Assembly (NCBI GenBank): GCA_002424865.1
Contig: DILC01000022.1
Span: forward strand, 9,914 to 57,429
Direction: 5' to 3'
Length of the DNA: 47,516 nt
DNA from: Rhodocyclaceae bacterium UBA5602
GTDB lineage: Bacteria > Pseudomonadota > Gammaproteobacteria > Burkholderiales > Rhodocyclaceae
Shown here: positions 25,559-34,137 of the stretch, piece by piece
Layout: each line of letters starts with the position of its first letter
Numbering within the stretch: the stretch's first letter is position 1
Made by a program: the position numbers and the translations under genes
Notes under the pieces: generated by a model
Told to the model about the DNA's origin: nothing
The model's database searches: none
Seen by the model: the letters and a program-made list of their open reading frames with translations, nothing else

Positions 25559-26302
25559 ATGCTGCTCATACCTGCAATTGATCTTAAAGATGGCCAATGT
25601 GTCCGACTGAAACAGGGAGAAATGGAAGATGCCACGGTATTTTCCGAAGACCCGGCTGCCATGGCGCGGCACTGGATTGAACAAGGGGCGCGGCGCCTGC
25701 ATTTGGTGGATCTTAATGGCGCCTTTGTCGGCAAGCCTAAAAATGAATCCGCCATCAAGGCGATTCTGGCTGAAGTCGGGGATGAGATTCCCGTGCAGTT
25801 AGGCGGCGGCATTCGTGATCTGGACACGATAGAGCGCTGTCTGGATGACGGCTTGACTTACGTCATCATAGGCACGGCAGCAGTCAAGAATCCGGGCTTT
25901 TTGCAAGACGCGTGTACCGCTTTTCCCGGCCATATTATTGTTGGCCTGGATGCCAAAGACAGCAAAGTGGCCGTGGATGGCTGGTCCAAGCTGACCGGTC
26001 ACGATGTCATTGACCTGGCGAAAAAATTTGAAGGCTATGGCGCAGAGGCGGTGATTTATACCGACATCGGGCGCGATGGCATGTTGTCTGGCGTAAATAT
26101 CGAAGCCACGGTAAAACTGGCCCAGGCGCTGACGATTCCGGTGATCGCCAGTGGCGGCATTGCGAGCCTGAAAGATATTGCCGCGCTGTGTGAAGTCGCC
26201 AGCGAGGGCATTATGGGGGCGATTACCGGGCGGGCGATTTATGAAGGCACGCTGGATTTTCGCGTCGCGCAGGCGCAGGCCGATGCGCTGATGGGGTGCT
26301 GA
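25559..26302 (+). CDS. hisA: Phosphoribosylformimino-AICAR ribotide isomerase HisA
   Basis: A 247-residue half-barrel-repeat TIM barrel. The first catalytic Asp lies in PAIDLKDGQCVRL, the second in YTDIGRDGML. Phosphate-binding GGGIR and ASGGI segments are present. It performs the Amadori rearrangement of ProFAR. Confidence 0.96.
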   Translation: MLLIPAIDLKDGQCVRLKQGEMEDATVFSEDPAAMARHWIEQGARRLHLVDLNGAFVGKPKNESAIKAILAEVGDEIPVQLGGGIRDLDTIERCLDDGLTYVIIGTAAVKNPGFLQDACTAFPGHIIVGLDAKDSKVAVDGWSKLTGHDVIDLAKKFEGYGAEAVIYTDIGRDGMLSGVNIEATVKLAQALTIPVIASGGIASLKDIAALCEVASEGIMGAITGRAIYEGTLDFRVAQAQADALMGC

Positions 26303-26380
26303 AAAGCGCGTTATTTTCCCGGCATCCCGGTTACATTCATCCTCAACCCTTAACTCAAGATTAAGCCGATCAAGTTCCTT

Positions 26381-27139
26381 ATGCTGGCGAAACGAATTAT
26401 TCCCTGCCTTGATGTGAATGCCGGCCGCGTGGTGAAAGGCGTTAACTTTGTTGCCCTGCGCGATGCGGGCGATCCGGTCGAGATTGCCCGTCGTTACGAT
26501 GCGCAAGGGGCGGATGAGATCACTTTTCTGGATATTACGGCGAGCTCCGACGAGCGCGACATTATTTTGCATATCATTGAAGCGGTCGCTTCGCAAGTGT
26601 TCATTCCGCTGACAGTGGGTGGCGGCGTGCGCGCGGTGGCCGATGTGCGGCGTTTGTTGAACGCCGGGGCAGATAAGGTCAGCATGAACACTGCTGCTGT
26701 GACCAACCCGCAATTAATCGCCGATGCTGCCGCCAAAGTGGGATCGCAATGCATTGTCGTGGCGATTGACGCCAAACAAACCAGCCCGGGCAAATGGGAA
26801 GTCTTCACCCACGGTGGGCGAAAAAACACGGGCCTTGATGTGATCCATTGGGCACAAGATGTGCAGGCATTCGGTGCGGGCGAGATTTTGCTCACCAGCA
26901 TGGACCGCGATGGCACCAAGGCCGGATTTGATTTGGCGCTCACGCGAGCCGTGGCCGATGCGGTGGGCATTCCGGTGATTGCCAGTGGGGGAGTGGGCAA
27001 TCTCGATCATCTGGCGGATGGTGTGACGCTTGGGCGGGCGGACGCGGTGCTGGCCGCGAGTATTTTTCACTATGGCGAATTTACCGTGCGGCAAGCCAAA
27101 GAGCACATGCGTGCGCGTGGGGTGGAGGTGCGGCTATGA
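26381..27139 (+). CDS. hisF: Imidazole glycerol phosphate synthase cyclase subunit HisF
   Basis: A 252-residue TIM barrel starting MLAKRIIPCLDVNAGRVVKG. The catalytic Asp pair is seen in CLDV and SMDRDGTKAGFDL. VGGGVR and ASGGVGN bind phosphate. It partners HisH and releases AICAR. It overlaps hisI by 4 bases. Confidence 0.96.
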   Translation: MLAKRIIPCLDVNAGRVVKGVNFVALRDAGDPVEIARRYDAQGADEITFLDITASSDERDIILHIIEAVASQVFIPLTVGGGVRAVADVRRLLNAGADKVSMNTAAVTNPQLIADAAAKVGSQCIVVAIDAKQTSPGKWEVFTHGGRKNTGLDVIHWAQDVQAFGAGEILLTSMDRDGTKAGFDLALTRAVADAVGIPVIASGGVGNLDHLADGVTLGRADAVLAASIFHYGEFTVRQAKEHMRARGVEVRL

Positions 27140-27591
27140 ACAGCAATAACCCGGCTAGCATGCCTGCCGCCGTCTCGCCAGCGCCGACTATTTCAATGCC
27201 GCCTGATGCTGCGGCCTGGCTGGATGCTGTGGCGTGGGATGCGCAAGGCTTGGTCCCTGCGATAGCGCAAGACGCTGTCAGCGGCGAGGTTTTGATGTTC
27301 GCCTGGATGAATCGTGAGTCGTTCTTCCTGACAGTGGCTGAAGGGCGTGCGGTGTATTGGTCGCGCTCGCGTAGCCGCTTGTGGCGTAAGGGCGAAGAAT
27401 CGGGCCATGTTCAGTGGGTCAAGGAAATTCGGCTCGACTGCGATCATGATGCGGTGTTGCTCAAAGTGGAACAAGTATCGGGTATGGCTTGTCATACCGG
27501 GCGCAAGAGTTGTTTTTTTCAGCGCCTGGAAGCGGGCGTTTGGCAAGTTGCTGATCCAGTGATCAAAGCGCCGGAGGATATCTACAAATGA
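27136..27591 (+). CDS. hisI: Phosphoribosyl-AMP cyclohydrolase HisI
   Basis: A 151-residue HisI. The catalytic core WDAQGLVPAIAQD, AWMNRESF, and metal/zinc residues in LDCDHDAVLL and MACHTGRKSCFF are intact. The N-terminus is extended by about 25 residues (Ala/Pro/Ser/Asn-rich) compared with common forms of about 130 residues. That extension contains a copy of the 27-bp dispersed repeat. It overlaps hisF and hisE by 4 bases each. Confidence 0.95.
   Translation: MNSNNPASMPAAVSPAPTISMPPDAAAWLDAVAWDAQGLVPAIAQDAVSGEVLMFAWMNRESFFLTVAEGRAVYWSRSRSRLWRKGEESGHVQWVKEIRLDCDHDAVLLKVEQVSGMACHTGRKSCFFQRLEAGVWQVADPVIKAPEDIYK
27166..27192 (+). repeat. 27-bp dispersed repeat, copy 4
   Basis: Matches the consensus at 24 of 27 positions. 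It is read in frame within the HisI N-terminal extension, giving AAVSPAPTI. Because the extension is absent from typical HisI, the repeat may have lengthened the gene. Confidence 0.7.
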
Positions 27592-27926
27592 TTGGCCTTG
27601 ATGTGATGCATCGCTTGCAGGAAACCTTGCAAGCACGAAAATCAGCCGCGCCTGGCTCTTCTTACGTTGCCAGTTTGTACGCTAAGGGCGTGGATTCCAT
27701 CTGCAAGAAAGTGGCAGAAGAAGCGGCGGAAACCATCATGGCAGCCAAGGATGGCGACCGGCTGCATCTGGTGAATGAAGTCACGGATCTGTGGTTTCAC
27801 AGCCTGGTGTTATTGACGCAGTTTGATGTCGGGCTGGACGATGTCATCGCTGAATTCCGCCGCCGTGAGGGAATTTCGGGGATCGACGAGAAAAACAGCC
27901 GTACCGGCAACAACCTCAATATCTAG
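27588..27926 (+). CDS. hisE: Phosphoribosyl-ATP pyrophosphatase HisE
   Basis: A 112-residue all-alpha MazG-fold HisE with the metal-binding EEAAETIMAAK and VNEVTDLWFH helices, hydrolysing PR-ATP to PR-AMP. An earlier ATG overlaps the hisI stop. The gene is separate from hisI, as in many betaproteobacteria, not fused as in enterics. Confidence 0.94.
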   Translation: MIGLDVMHRLQETLQARKSAAPGSSYVASLYAKGVDSICKKVAEEAAETIMAAKDGDRLHLVNEVTDLWFHSLVLLTQFDVGLDDVIAEFRRREGISGIDEKNSRTGNNLNI

Positions 27927-27936
27927 GAGCCAGGGC

Positions 27937-28293
27937 GTGAGCGACTGTATTTTTTGCAAAATTATTCGCGGTGAAATTCCCTCGCGGAAAATTTACGAGG
28001 ATGGGGAAATTTTTGCCTTTCACGATATCAGGCCTGCCGCACCCGTGCACTTCATGATTGTGCCAAGGCAGCATATCGCCTCGTTGGCGGAGGCGGATAT
28101 GTCGCATCAACTGGTTTTGGGGCGCATGCTCGTCAAAGCGGGCGAATTGGCGAAAAGCCAGGGCTTGAACGACGGTTTTCGTACCATCATCAACACGGGG
28201 CGAGTCGGCGGGCAAGAGGTGTATCATCTTCACGCGCATGTTCTTGGGGGGGCAGCCCCGCTGGGCCCCATGCTGAGTCACAGAACGATTTAA
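27937..28293 (+). CDS. HIT-family (HINT) nucleotide-binding hydrolase
   Basis: A 118-residue HIT protein from GTG 27937, with AGGAG 7 bases upstream. The start gives SDCIFCKIIRGEIP, whose Cys pair is typical of Hint proteins. The histidine triad is VYHLHAHVLGG. Hint proteins hydrolyse adenosine phosphoramidates and similar nucleotides. Its place between hisE and tatA is conserved in betaproteobacteria. Confidence 0.9.
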   Translation: MSDCIFCKIIRGEIPSRKIYEDGEIFAFHDIRPAAPVHFMIVPRQHIASLAEADMSHQLVLGRMLVKAGELAKSQGLNDGFRTIINTGRVGGQEVYHLHAHVLGGAAPLGPMLSHRTI

Positions 28294-28304
28294 AGGAGAG
28301 AACC

Positions 28305-28547
28305 ATGGGAAGTTTTAGCATTTGGCACTGGTTGATAGTTTTAGTGATTGTCATGCTGGTATTTGGCACCAAAAAATTGCGCAACATCGGGTCTGACCTG
28401 GGCGGTGCGGTCAAAGGTTTCAAAGACGGCTTAAAAGAGGGTGCCTCCGATGAGCCAACATCAACCAACCCATCAACCAATCCCCAGGCGCAGATTACCG
28501 GGCAGACCATTGATGTTGAGGCCCGTCGCGAGCAATCAAAGCTGTGA
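28305..28547 (+). CDS. tatA: Twin-arginine translocase subunit TatA
   Basis: An 80-residue protein with one membrane helix (WHWLIVLVIVMLVFGTKKL), the FG hinge and the amphipathic helix LRNIGSDLGGAVKGFKDGL, then a polar tail. It forms the export pore of the Tat system. It has a strong AAGGAGAG ribosome-binding site. A 68-base gap precedes tatB. Confidence 0.95.
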   Translation: MGSFSIWHWLIVLVIVMLVFGTKKLRNIGSDLGGAVKGFKDGLKEGASDEPTSTNPSTNPQAQITGQTIDVEARREQSKL

Positions 28548-28615
28548 CAAGCCATGGCGTCAGGCAAGGCTTGAGCGCCTGTGAGGCGGTGGCGTGCGGG
28601 TAGGGCAGGCTTTTT

Positions 28616-29056
28616 ATGTTTGATATCGGGTTTTCTGAGCTCTTGGTGGTTGCCGTGGTTGCGCTTATTGTCATCGGCCCTGAGCGCTTGCCTAAAGTGG
28701 CGCGTACGGTGGGTTTGTTGACGGGGCGCATGCGCAGATATGTCGGTGACATCAAGGCGGATATCAACCGTGAAATTCAGCTGGAAGAATTGAAAAGCTT
28801 GCAGCAAGAAGTCCACGATCGGGTGATGGCGGCTGATTCGGCCATGCGGCGCGAGGTGCATGCTGTGACACAAGAGGTAGCGCAGGACGTTCGTTCTGCC
28901 ATCGCAAATACCACTGGCGCCGTGAATTCTGCGGCTGCTGGCGTGAGTGGGGCGGCAACGTCTTCCCCAGCTTTGGAAAAAACAAGCCCGGATAGCCAGC
29001 CATCCCAGGCTTCCTTGCCGTTAGCGATGCCAACGGATCAACCGGAGCGTCATTGA
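28616..29056 (+). CDS. tatB: Twin-arginine translocase subunit TatB
   Basis: A 146-residue protein starting MFDIGFSELLVVAVVALIVIGPERLP, the TatB hallmark with the GPERLP hinge. A long amphipathic helix and an Ala/Ser-rich tail follow. With TatC it forms the signal-peptide receptor. The stop codon shares one base with the tatC ATG. Confidence 0.95.
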   Translation: MFDIGFSELLVVAVVALIVIGPERLPKVARTVGLLTGRMRRYVGDIKADINREIQLEELKSLQQEVHDRVMAADSAMRREVHAVTQEVAQDVRSAIANTTGAVNSAAAGVSGAATSSPALEKTSPDSQPSQASLPLAMPTDQPERH

Positions 29057-29820
29057 TGTTCGATGGTCAAGAGGGTTTTCTTACCCATTTGGTTGAATTG
29101 CGCGATCGCTTGATCCGCGTTCTGGTTGCCGTGCTGATTGCATTTTTGCCGATGGCATTTTTTGCGCGCGAGCTGTATTCCTTGCTTGCTGCGCCTTTAT
29201 TGCACGTGCTGCCAGCCGGTGGCACGATGATCGCTACGGATGTCGTCGGCGTTTTCCTGGTGCCGATGAAAGTAGCGCTGGTGGTTTCATTCCTGCTTGT
29301 CTTGCCCTATGTGCTGTATCAAATCTGGGCATTTGTTGCGCCTGGCCTGTATGCGCATGAGAAGAAATTCGCCGTGCCTATGCTGATTGCTTCGGTGCTG
29401 CTGTTTTTCATGGGGATGGCGTTTGCCTACTTTGCCTTTTTCCCCATGGTCTTTGGCTTCATGGCCAAATTCGCACCGGTCGGTGTTGCCTGGATGACCG
29501 ATATTGAAAAATATTTTTCGTTTGTCCTGACCATGTTTTTGGCCTTTGGCGCAACCTTCGAGGTACCCGTGGTTGTCATCGTGCTGGTCAAAATGGGTTT
29601 GGTGAAGATCGAAACGCTGCGCGAATGGCGGCCTTATGTGATCGTTGGTGCGTTTGTGATTGGCGCCATTTTCACTCCGCCCGACGTGATTTCCCAGTTC
29701 ATGATGGCAGTACCGATGTGGCTGTTATTTGAACTTGGCCTTTTCATGGCGGGTTTTATTCCTCAGCCTGCCCAAACCGTTGCCGGCGACATGGGCGATC
29801 GTGCGGATCGTGCGTTGTGA
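29056..29820 (+). CDS. tatC: Twin-arginine translocase subunit TatC
   Basis: A 254-residue polytopic protein with six membrane segments. It has the conserved N-terminal FLTHLVELRDRLIR, the periplasmic FVAPGLYAHEKK loop and the GAIFTPPDVISQ segment. ATG 29056 is preferred over TTG 29053. It recognises twin-arginine signal peptides. It is convergent with the protease gene; the 104-base gap holds only a weak G/C-rich inverted repeat near 29869-29900. Confidence 0.95.
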   Translation: MFDGQEGFLTHLVELRDRLIRVLVAVLIAFLPMAFFARELYSLLAAPLLHVLPAGGTMIATDVVGVFLVPMKVALVVSFLLVLPYVLYQIWAFVAPGLYAHEKKFAVPMLIASVLLFFMGMAFAYFAFFPMVFGFMAKFAPVGVAWMTDIEKYFSFVLTMFLAFGATFEVPVVVIVLVKMGLVKIETLREWRPYVIVGAFVIGAIFTPPDVISQFMMAVPMWLLFELGLFMAGFIPQPAQTVAGDMGDRADRAL

Positions 29821-29924
29821 TGCGTTGTAAGCCATGGGGCTGAAATGACGCAATGCTTTAACAAGCGGTAGGGGTGATCAAGTGCGGAACCACCCCACCT
29901 CGGCAGTTAAATAAGTTGAATCCC

Positions 29925-31106
29925 TTATTCTTGGGTACGCGGTGGTGGGCGTTTGCTGATATTAACGTCCGCATAGAAAACCTTGCCTGCACGCATGAGC
30001 TTTAAGCGTGATACTTTACCGGGTTCCAGTGTGGCAATCAGGCTGAGCATGGCTTGTGCGTCTTTCACCGGCTTGCCGGCAATATCCAGCAAGACATCGC
30101 CCGGCTGAATGCCGGCCTTTTCAGCGGGCGCGTTGCGTACAACGCCAGCAATCAAGGCGCCATCTGCGGTGGGTAGCTTGAAAGACTCTGCCAGTTCAGG
30201 TGTGATTTCTTGTACCTCTACGCCTATCCAGCCACGGGTGACGGCACCATTTTTGATGATTGCTTCCATGATGGTTTTGGCGAGCGAGACTGGAATCGCA
30301 AAGCCGATGCCCATCGAGCCACCGCTTTCAGAGTAAATGGCGGTATTGATGCCGACGAGATTGCCATTGGTATCGACCAAGGCCCCACCCGAGTTGCCGG
30401 GGTTAATCGCTGCGTCTGTCTGGATGAAATTCTCAAACGTATTGATGCCCAAGTGCGAGCGGCCCAGTGCTGAAACAATGCCGGAAGTGACGGTTTGGCC
30501 AACCCCAAAAGGGTTGCCGATCGCCAGTACAATGTCGCCTACGCGCAAGCGGTCGCTATTGCCAAAGGTGATGACGGGCAGTTTGTGGTCTGCCGGGACG
30601 CGCAACACCGCCAAATCGGATTCAGGGTCGGAGCCCACGACTTTGGCTTTGTATTTTTGACCATCGTTGCTCGCAACTTCAATTTCATCCGCGCCATTGA
30701 TGACGTGAAAATTCGTCAGGATATAACCTTCAGGGGAAACAACGACCCCACTGCCCAAGCCTGAACGCCGCTGGGCGCTCTCGCCAAGACGATCGCCAAA
30801 AAAGTGACGGAAAACCGGGTCATTCTCTAACGGATGGCGCGGCACTTTAATGGTTTGGCTGGTATAAATATGGACGACTGCAGGTACTGCTTTTTGCGCG
30901 GCGTTGGCGTAAGAGCCTGAGCTATCAGTGCCCCTGGCATGATTCGCCGGGGCTTCGGTGATGGAAATCGCGGGTGAGGGAATTGATGAGACGGCGACAA
31001 GTGTTGGCCAGCCCGTCAGCCACTCGGGTTTGAGCGTTTTTAGGGTGAATAAAACGGCGATACATACGGTAACAGCTTGGGCGAAGGTAAGCCACAGACG
31101 GCGCAT
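29925..31106 (-). CDS. Membrane-anchored trypsin-like protease, DegP/DegS/HhoB type
   Basis: A 393-residue S1C-family protease. ATG 31106 (MRRLWLTFAQ) opens an uncleaved-looking membrane anchor (about 5-25). The protease domain (about 75-260) has the catalytic His in LTNFHVI, Asp in SDLAVLRV and Ser in NPGNSGGALVD. A single PDZ domain (about 280-370) carries IQPGDVLLDIAGKPV. One PDZ plus an anchor fits DegS-like architecture and not DegP. It probably handles envelope stress. It is divergent from the Nif3-like gene. Confidence 0.9.
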   Translation of the reverse strand: MRRLWLTFAQAVTVCIAVLFTLKTLKPEWLTGWPTLVAVSSIPSPAISITEAPANHARGTDSSGSYANAAQKAVPAVVHIYTSQTIKVPRHPLENDPVFRHFFGDRLGESAQRRSGLGSGVVVSPEGYILTNFHVINGADEIEVASNDGQKYKAKVVGSDPESDLAVLRVPADHKLPVITFGNSDRLRVGDIVLAIGNPFGVGQTVTSGIVSALGRSHLGINTFENFIQTDAAINPGNSGGALVDTNGNLVGINTAIYSESGGSMGIGFAIPVSLAKTIMEAIIKNGAVTRGWIGVEVQEITPELAESFKLPTADGALIAGVVRNAPAEKAGIQPGDVLLDIAGKPVKDAQAMLSLIATLEPGKVSRLKLMRAGKVFYADVNISKRPPPRTQE

Positions 31107-31141
31107 AATTGAGCTCTTAAGTAATGGAAGGTTTGAAAACA

Positions 31142-31888
31142 ATGCAACGAGAAGCACTGCGACAGTATCTGGATGGGCTGCTCAAGTCAGCAGACTTTCG
31201 CGATTATTGCCCAAACGGTTTGCAAGTGGAAGGTAAAGCAGGGGTTCAGCGTGTTATTTGCGGGGTGACGGCAAGCCAGGCCTTGCTTGACGAGGCCATT
31301 GAGCGTCAAGCCGATGCCATCTTGGTGCACCATGGCTGGTTCTGGAAAGGCGAAGATGGACGCGTCACGGGCTTTCGTCGGCAACGCTTGGCGAGTTTGC
31401 TCGCCCATGACATCAGCCTGTTTGCCTATCATCTGCCGCTGGATGCGCACCCCACGCTGGGGAACAATGCGCAACTTGCCAAGCGGCTGGGCTGGACGAT
31501 AGAGGGCAACTTTAGCGAGCAGAACATCGGCTTTGTCGGCGTCCCGCCAGCGCCGACTTTTGCCGGCGAACTCGCGCAATGGGTTCATCAGGCGTTGGGC
31601 AGGGCGCCGCTGCTCATTGGTGACGCTACGCGGACGATTAAACGCATCGCCTGGTGTACGGGGGGCGCGCAAAGTTATTTTGAAGAAGCCCTGGCAACGG
31701 GGGCGGATATTTTTGTCTCTGGTGAAATATCCGAGCAAACCGTGCACATGGCGCGTGAGACGGGGATGCTGTATCTCGCAGCGGGACATCATGCAACAGA
31801 ACGTTATGGCGTGATGGCCTTGGCTGCGTACTTGAGCGATGCTTGCAGTATCTCATGCGATTTTGTCGACATTGACAATCCGGTGTAA
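31142..31888 (+). CDS. Nif3-like (DUF34, YbgI) metal-binding protein
   Basis: A 248-residue Nif3/YbgI protein. Metal ligands of the family appear in LVHHGWFWKG, YHLPLDAHPTLGNN, and the C-terminal AGHHATERYGVMAL. Some family members act as GTP cyclohydrolase-like or metal-insertion proteins, but the role is not settled. ATG 31142 has GGAAGG 10 bases upstream. ATG 31124 is an in-frame alternative. One copy of the 27-bp repeat lies in frame at VGVPPAPTF. It is divergent from the protease gene. Confidence 0.9.
   Translation: MQREALRQYLDGLLKSADFRDYCPNGLQVEGKAGVQRVICGVTASQALLDEAIERQADAILVHHGWFWKGEDGRVTGFRRQRLASLLAHDISLFAYHLPLDAHPTLGNNAQLAKRLGWTIEGNFSEQNIGFVGVPPAPTFAGELAQWVHQALGRAPLLIGDATRTIKRIAWCTGGAQSYFEEALATGADIFVSGEISEQTVHMARETGMLYLAAGHHATERYGVMALAAYLSDACSISCDFVDIDNPV
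31535..31561 (+). repeat. 27-bp dispersed repeat, copy 5
   Basis: Matches the consensus at 26 of 27 positions. This copy has perfect 7-bp arms, GTCGGCG and CGCCGAC, around a 9-base centre. It is read in frame in the Nif3-like gene. Confidence 0.75.
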
Positions 31889-32024
31889 TCAGCGAAAGAA
31901 ACGGGCCCAGTGCCTGGCCAGCATCAAGGCAGGGCTGTCTGGGAGGGATAGCTGTCTGCCGTTACCCTGGCCCTGATTGTGATGCGCGAGAAACGCGGCT
32001 TGGTTTTATTCCATTAAGTAAAAG

Positions 32025-32043
32025 GGGTTATTATCCATAACCC
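32025..32043. promoter_or_regulatory. Inverted repeat upstream of the signalling gene block
   Basis: A perfect 7-bp inverted repeat GGGTTAT/ATAACCC with a 5-base centre, 30 bases upstream of the ATG at 32073. It could be an operator or a short hairpin. Otherwise the 184-base gap after the Nif3-like gene shows nothing clear. Confidence 0.3.
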
Positions 32044-32072
32044 AATAACGGAGTGACTGGCTATGGAGTGCT

Positions 32073-32855
32073 ATGACGCACGTTGAATTCGTTCGATCTA
32101 CCGGCGCACAGGGATCGGTACAGGATGCGCATGCTGTGCCGGGAGATATTTCCCCCGACGCGGCGACCGAGGCTTATTTCGGGATTGAGGGGAACCGGCA
32201 CCTGTTTTTGCGCGAGGCGGCTCCCGGGGCTGTGTTATTCAATGCCAGCCTGGCGTATCTCGGGCACTGTATTTTCGACCATCCGGAAGATCTGCGCAGT
32301 CATGTCCAGCGGATTTTTTTGCTGATCAAAGGGGGCGAGAGTGATGAGCTGCAAGATGCCTTGATCGATTTATTTATCGCGCTGGGCGGTAAAGGCCGCG
32401 CCTTGAAGCGGCATGTGCTGGATCAGGCCAGGTTGCGGCTCTCGCATAGCGCCTTCACGCTGCTTGAGCAGCATCTTGATGACGGATTTGCGCCCTGGGA
32501 GGTATTGGCATTCCCTGTGCGCTTGTCGTTGTTGTCGCTGGGGTATTGCGGAACGCATGAACTGGTGCGCCGACTGGATGGCGACGGGGCCGCTTATGCG
32601 AACGTAGTTGAAGAGGCGCGGGATCGTCTTGCCTACGGGCAAGTGGATGCCGCGCGTGAGGTGTTGGAGCAGGCCTTGAGAAAAACCCCTGGGCACGCGG
32701 TGGTAGCGGCTGAACTTTTGGAAATCTATCGCCATACAAAGGATACTGGGCGTCTGGTCAGCATGACCCGTTTTCTTCAGGGCGCTCTGCCGGTTTTACC
32801 GCCGGGCTGGCATGCGTTGAATGACCTGCATAACGTGCCTGACCAACGGCCATGA
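32073..32855 (+). CDS. Helical repeat (TPR-like) protein of unknown function
   Basis: A 260-residue cytoplasmic protein with no signal peptide. It is mostly helical. A C-terminal section (about 180-240, AREVLEQALRKTPGHAVVAAELLEIYRHT) resembles a tetratricopeptide repeat. The middle part has two Leu-rich helical stretches (LQDALIDLFIALGGKGRALK and FPVRLSLLSLGYCG). GGAG lies 5 bases upstream of the ATG. I do not recognise the family. It opens a run of six more plus-strand genes built around a small GTPase, so a scaffolding role is plausible but inferred. Confidence 0.65.
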   Translation: MTHVEFVRSTGAQGSVQDAHAVPGDISPDAATEAYFGIEGNRHLFLREAAPGAVLFNASLAYLGHCIFDHPEDLRSHVQRIFLLIKGGESDELQDALIDLFIALGGKGRALKRHVLDQARLRLSHSAFTLLEQHLDDGFAPWEVLAFPVRLSLLSLGYCGTHELVRRLDGDGAAYANVVEEARDRLAYGQVDAAREVLEQALRKTPGHAVVAAELLEIYRHTKDTGRLVSMTRFLQGALPVLPPGWHALNDLHNVPDQRP

Positions 32856-32928
32856 CGAGCCGACAGGCGGCCTTGCCCGTCAAGGCGTGGCTCAGTATTG
32901 TGTCTGGACAACATGAGTTGAATGAATT

Positions 32929-34116
32929 GTGAATACCCCTTTGCTTGATCACCCCTTGAAAGTGACCTTGGTTGGGCTCGATGAACGGGCACAAACCCGG
33001 CTGGAGATGTTTCTGCGCGGACGGGCACAGGATGTTTGCGTCCTGGTCGGCGAACACGAGGCGGAAGCGGCCATTGTTGACCTTGATGGCTTTGGTGGCG
33101 AGCGTTTGTGGCAGGCGTTTCGCAGCCGCTTTTATGGCCCGGCTGTGGTCATGTCGGTAGCTGAAAGGCGCGTGCATAACGCGCTATGGGTGCGCAAGCC
33201 ATTGGATACCGGGGAGTTTCTCGATGCGATCAAAAGCGTCCGGCAGCGCTTGCAAACGGAGTGCCAGCTACATGAGGTAGCGCAAGCTGCCACGGTTCCT
33301 GTAGCCGAACCACCAGCCGGGGCGTTGCGTGACAAGACGTCGGATCCGGTTCGGGATGAGGGCGAAGGCGTCAGTCGAGCAGCCGGTTTGGTCTGGGACG
33401 AGCAGCAGATTCATGCCTATTGCGGTGCCATCGATGATGCGGCTTATCTGACGCCGACTCGCCGTGCTGAACTGTTTTATGTGCCGGAACGGTATTTTCA
33501 AGGCCTGCTGCCGCAGGCGAGGCAATTGGCAGAAAAGCACGCAATGCCCGTCAGGCTGGACATCATGGGCTACACGCTATTTTATTTGCCCGAGTCGCGC
33601 AAGGTGTTGAGCGATATTCGTGAAAATATCCTGCGGCCGCTGTGCGTGATGCCTTTGCCGCAACCGTCGGTGAAGATGCATGTTGTGCCACAGCACGAAT
33701 TGCCGCCATTGATGCCCGGGGACCCCAGGTTGCACAGCTTTGAGGAGTTACTCTGGCTGATGGCGCTGTGGGCCTCCCGCGGGCGCGTGCCTGAAGGCAC
33801 GGATCTGGATACGCCTGTCTCTTTATCGGGCTGGCCGAATTTCACCCGTCTTCTAATGACCCCCAATGCCATGCAAATTGCCGCTCTGTGGCACATGCAG
33901 CCAACCTCCTTGTTGCAAACGGCTAAGCGGCTGGCTATACCGCATCGGCAAATATTTGCGCTTTTTAGTGCGTGCCAGGCCCTGGGCTTGATCCAGGCAG
34001 TCAATACAGGATCCATGGCGGTACCCGGCAGAGATGCACTGGCGGCTGACTCCGTCTCCGCAGAAAAGCGTGGCATTTTGGGCAGTCTATTGCGAAAACT
34101 CAAACTAACCCGTTAA
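32929..34116 (+). CDS. Pseudo-receiver signalling protein of unknown function
   Basis: A 395-residue protein starting at GTG 32929. Residues about 10-108 look like a degenerate receiver domain: beta strand KVTLVGLDE, an Asp in AAIVDLDGF at the phosphoacceptor position, Ser in VVMSVAER, and WVRKPLDTGEFLDAI, where Lys-Pro matches the conserved Lys of receivers. The usual acidic pair after beta 1 is not evident, so phosphorylation is doubtful. After a polar linker (about 110-150) comes an unrecognised C-terminal part, ending in a helical segment that could be winged-helix-like (about 310-360). It precedes the GTPase gene by 21 bases. Confidence 0.65.
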   Translation: MNTPLLDHPLKVTLVGLDERAQTRLEMFLRGRAQDVCVLVGEHEAEAAIVDLDGFGGERLWQAFRSRFYGPAVVMSVAERRVHNALWVRKPLDTGEFLDAIKSVRQRLQTECQLHEVAQAATVPVAEPPAGALRDKTSDPVRDEGEGVSRAAGLVWDEQQIHAYCGAIDDAAYLTPTRRAELFYVPERYFQGLLPQARQLAEKHAMPVRLDIMGYTLFYLPESRKVLSDIRENILRPLCVMPLPQPSVKMHVVPQHELPPLMPGDPRLHSFEELLWLMALWASRGRVPEGTDLDTPVSLSGWPNFTRLLMTPNAMQIAALWHMQPTSLLQTAKRLAIPHRQIFALFSACQALGLIQAVNTGSMAVPGRDALAADSVSAEKRGILGSLLRKLKLTR

Positions 34117-34137
34117 ACAATGTAATGTAATCCCTTC

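Noticed and set aside
25799..26713. 304-codon open frame on the minus strand
   Set aside because: It lies wholly antisense to hisA and hisF, which are certain genes, and its translation has no recognisable domain. It is a shadow of high-GC codon usage.
29865..29905. Inverted repeat between tatC and the protease gene as a terminator
   Set aside because: The stem is short, the loop long and no T run follows on either strand, so it is not a convincing terminator.
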